The position numbers were made by a program, and so were the translations under genes. A model generated the notes under the pieces. That model did no database searches and was not told the DNA's origin. It worked only from the letters and a program-made list of their open reading frames with translations. A stretch of 64,000 nucleotides of DNA from Limonium bicolor (Eukaryota; Streptophyta; Magnoliopsida; Caryophyllales; Plumbaginaceae): the NCBI GenBank assembly GCA_023374045.1, contig CM041777.1, positions 107,641,810 through 107,705,809 on the forward strand. The letters run 5' to 3'. Shown piece after piece: positions 61,055-64,000 of the stretch; within the stretch, counting starts at the first letter, position 1; the number at the start of each line of letters is the position of its first letter.

Positions 61055-61165
61055 AAAAAGTTTCCGTCACCGACGGAAAAACCATCTCCGTCACCTAATC
61101 CACTCCCTACGGAGATTGGGATTTGGTGACGGAAGGAAATTATCCGTCACGGACGGATAAAATCT
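61055..61165. repeat. CCGTCACCGACGG palindromic motifs, right cluster
   Basis: TTTCCGTCACCGACGGAAA and further GGTGACGGAAGG / CCGTCACGGACGG motifs are packed in 110 bp. GGGATTTGGTGACGGAAG here matches the left cluster at 57613. Confidence 0.5.
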
Positions 61166-62382
61166 CAACCATTACTCAGATTTTATGTTACTTTAATCTC
61201 ACGGACACTGATAGCAGATGTGCTATAGTAGGTGGGGTATAAGTTACTTTATCATCTTTTTATTCTTATTTGAGGGGGAGATACCGCGCAAGATTTTTTT
61301 GTTGGAGTAATTAATTTACTTCATCTCTTTTATATTACAATTTTTAATGTGTGTTTATTAAAAGGTAAAAGATGAGTGAAATTACAATATATAAATAAAT
61401 TTAGTAATAGAATAAAAAATAAAACATGTGACAATAGATTAGTTCTATTGTTAATCTATTTTGGGTGTTAGTGTGTATAATTATAATGGAGGATAATGAC
61501 AATATTTAAGTACAAATGTATGATAAGTTATTATGGAATATACATTTATTAATTGTAAACTTATAATCACTCAAATAAATATTTGTAGAATAAAACTAAA
61601 AATCTAAAAATGATTTTAAATTATAAAATACACAACAAAAGCTAGAATAAACCAAAACTTATAATATAATCTTAAATTCAAATATGAAAGAAACTCTATA
61701 AAGTTTATTGTTAAAGTTTTTGAACCTTACACCCTAAACTTTAATCATTTTACTAAATTTACAATAGAATAATTAATAAATCAAAAGAAACTAAAAAATA
61801 ACCCATAAAACTAAGTAGAGGTATCTTTTTGTGATTCACTTTTATATCCTTATATATAATACTAAAATTTGTCGGTAAACCCTAAATGCTTTACTTCAAA
61901 CTCTCAAATAAACCTTCGATGATTTTGGATTTCTAGGATATGTTTGGGTTTTATGTATCCACGATAACTTATATACGTTCCCACCAATAATTAGAAACAT
62001 GTACACAACCTTCTATAATCGTTTCCATCACTATTATAAAAAAGATGACACTAGTTGTTATATATCTTTTTCTTTGGCCGTTCTTATCGAATCTTAGTGT
62101 ATTAGAATATTTCATTAGCATTTATCAGTTCACAAATGTTGACTAATTGAGAAACTTGAAGACTATAAACATTTGGAAACGATAAGCTGAGTTGTTGGAT
62201 TCAATTTTGCATATTCGTTAACCTTGGTTTTTACGTATCCACGATAGTTTAAAACATTTCCACTGACGAGTAGAAATATGTACACAACCTTCTATAATCG
62301 CTTCCATCACTATAAGATGACATTAACTGTAATCCCTATATCTTTTCATTTGGCCGTTCTTATCAAATCAATTGTATATGAG
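61166..62382. other. AT-rich stretch, nothing assigned
   Basis: No coding frame was found. It contains only scattered relatives of the ACGTTTCCAC minisatellite unit and a pair of similar segments at about 61950-62110 and 62215-62370, which suggests an old duplication. Confidence 0.4.
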
Positions 62383-64000
62383 TGAAATACCCCGGACTTA
62401 ATTAGGGTGATTAAATTACTCTAATACGATATTGAGGGCCTACTAGTGCCTAACGAATTTTGGTAGAAAGAATAAATCCAAAAGAAACAAGAAAAACGCT
62501 AAATTGAGCGTTAAGTGACCGTAAGAGGAAAACAACCTTAAAGAGGGTATTAAATGAATTTAAAAGGCTTAATAATGCCTAAATAATATATGGGAACAAT
62601 TCCCGAAGAAAACGGATTCATAAAACGAATTAAAAACGCTAATAAAGCTTTAGCGCACGTTTTTCGAGAAAACCCGAAAACGTGACTTTGAGTGGTCAAA
62701 CGAACCCATAAAAATTATAGTTCATTAAATAACTATAAATAAACAGTAATGGGAGTATAATAGCCATTAAAATTAAAGAAACGAGAAAATTCTGGAAAAC
62801 GGGCCCGGTTAGTGAATAGAGCTAAAACCGGGTAAACTAACGAGCATTTTCTGTAAAAGACGAAAAACGCTCCAGCTTGTGTAATATTAGGGGGCCGGTT
62901 TTTACAGTTTAAAACAGCCTCTCACACACACTAGACTAGTTTACTAATTAACAAGTCAAAAAGCAAAAAGAAGAAAAAAAAAGTACAAAAGCACCTTATC
63001 TCTTCTCTCTCCTCCCATTTCTCTTTTCCTTCTCTTTCCTCCCTTTCTTCTTCACCAGCCGTCTCTCCCCCTCTCTGTTTTGCTGGCGATTTTGAAGTCC
63101 TCCATGGATGCTCCACCTTCTCCTTCATGCTCTAGTTACATACAAGCCCCAAATCAAAAATAAAATACATATTTGAACTCCCCTCATCCTCCTCTACCTT
63201 TCTCTCTTTTCGGAATTTCAAAAGGATGAGTTTCATCTCCATGGGTTTTCCCCCATTTGAAGATAAAAGCACATCATCTTGTAGCTTGGAGTCTCCTCTC
63301 TCTCCTAAGGTAAAAATTTCATTGAAAAACTCATTTTGGTTCTCCCTCCTTTGGTGACCGATTTTTTTCCCCTTGTAATGCCTTGTTTTCTTCTTGATTT
63401 TGAGCTCCATTTCAACCCTCCAATGGTGGATTAATCCCCTTCTTGGTTCAAGGGTGAGAACCCCTCTCAAAATCTCCAAAGGTAAACCCTAACTTGGTGT
63501 ACTAAACCCTTTTGGTTGAATTAAGATTTCCTAAGGGTTTAGATAATTAATTGAGTATATTTTTGTGTTTCTTGAACGTTGGGGTGGAGTTTGGCAACTC
63601 CATCCCCACTTGACCGATTTTGAGAAGAGGAGGAACAAGAGGAGAATCAAAGAGGAAGTTGTGAATTAAGGTAAGAAACCCACCTTAAAGCTTGTTTTTA
63701 AATTGCTTTAGGTTTTGGGATGGGTAATTTAATTAATGAACCCAAACTATGAATTTAAATCTATGTGGGAGAATGTGTTTAGTTGATTTTGAGAGGATTG
63801 GTGAATTTAATTGTGAATTAAGGGCTCATAAGCCAAGTGAGTTGAAATTGTGTTTATATTGTGGCATTATTTGAGATTGCAGAGTTATATTGTTGTTTGG
63901 ATAATTTTGAGGATATATTATGTGCTGGTAGGACCCTTGTAAGGGTGTGGCTAGATTAGGAATGCAAATGGGTGTGAATTGATGGATTGAGATGTGGTAA
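62383..64000 (+). mobile_element. Element G: 5' part of a B-like LTR (truncated by window end)
   Basis: It starts TGAAATACCCC after a non-LTR flank. Like B's LTR it has hairpins spaced about 140 bp apart (AACGCT/AGCGTT near 62495, CGCTAA/TTAGCG near 62635), GCACGTTTTT after the second, GGGGGCCGGTTTTT at 62890, a CT-rich leader at 62998-63070, and donor-like CAAAGGTAAA at 63477 and AAGGTAAG at 63668. Whether it is a complete element or a solo LTR cannot be seen. Minus-strand frames of 65 and 115 codons at 62931-63479 only mirror the CT-rich leader. Confidence 0.75.

Noticed and set aside
62931..63479. Minus-strand Glu/Lys-rich frames of 65 and 115 codons
   Set aside because: They are the reverse reading of the CT-rich leader of LTR G, and low complexity explains the open frames.
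1..64000. Reverse transcriptase, integrase, transposase or chromodomain coding regions
   Set aside because: I looked for them between every LTR pair and in both strands' frames; no frame of suitable length or motif exists.

Overview
This window looks like intergenic DNA of a large-genome flowering plant. It is almost wholly transposable elements, and no intact host gene is visible. The plant assignment rests on primer-binding sites for plant initiator Met-tRNA and Asp-tRNA, plant telomere-type TTTAGGG motifs, and LTR styles typical of plant Ty3/gypsy elements. An asterid or Asteraceae genome is possible, but I cannot prove it from sequence alone.

The main structure is a nest of LTR retrotransposons, resolved here by terminal repeats and target-site duplications (TSDs). 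The oldest element, D, starts left of the window and ends at 53588. Its 5' LTR is 1-2327 plus 22262-22957, its internal region is 22958-28202, and its 3' LTR is 28203-53588 with insertions. Element B (2328-22261, TSD ATACC) sits in D's 5' LTR. Element C (12340-18213, TSD GAAGT) sits in B's 3' LTR. D's 3' LTR holds a solo LTR E (28399-31889, TSD ATTAC), a foldback Mutator-like element (34553-36302, 9-bp TSD) and element A (37186-51345, TSD AGGGG). E was itself hit, six bases from its edge, by a 495-bp TRIM (28405-28899, TSD GTAAT).

A, B and D are LARD-like: giant LTRs (about 4.6 to 6.0 kb), short internal regions (2.3 to 5.2 kb), a Met-tRNA primer site and a TTTTAAGGGGG polypurine tract (PPT), with almost no coding capacity. 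The only recognisable retroviral-type coding remnant in them is a degraded gag zinc-knuckle region in D (23158-23763). C is a different lineage, with an Asp-tRNA primer site and an AAGTGTGGGGG PPT. They would depend on proteins supplied in trans by autonomous relatives.

Right of D lie a minus-strand LTR related to C (F, 54120-56191, with a MITE-like insert), AT-rich DNA with DNA-transposon-like subterminal motifs, a 180-bp tandem array with telomere-like hairpins (58481-59760), a degenerate minisatellite (59820-60450), and the start of another B-like LTR (G, 62383 to the window end).

The most interesting signal is structural. Seven sites in A, B, D and the TRIM, and two more in C, carry a short hairpin with a GGA/GGG-type loop just upstream of a PPT or PPT-like tract. 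The stems differ in sequence but keep pairing, and this spans two retrotransposon lineages. A, B and D also carry a second hairpin-plus-PPT module inside the element, and a covarying hairpin that buries the primer-binding site.
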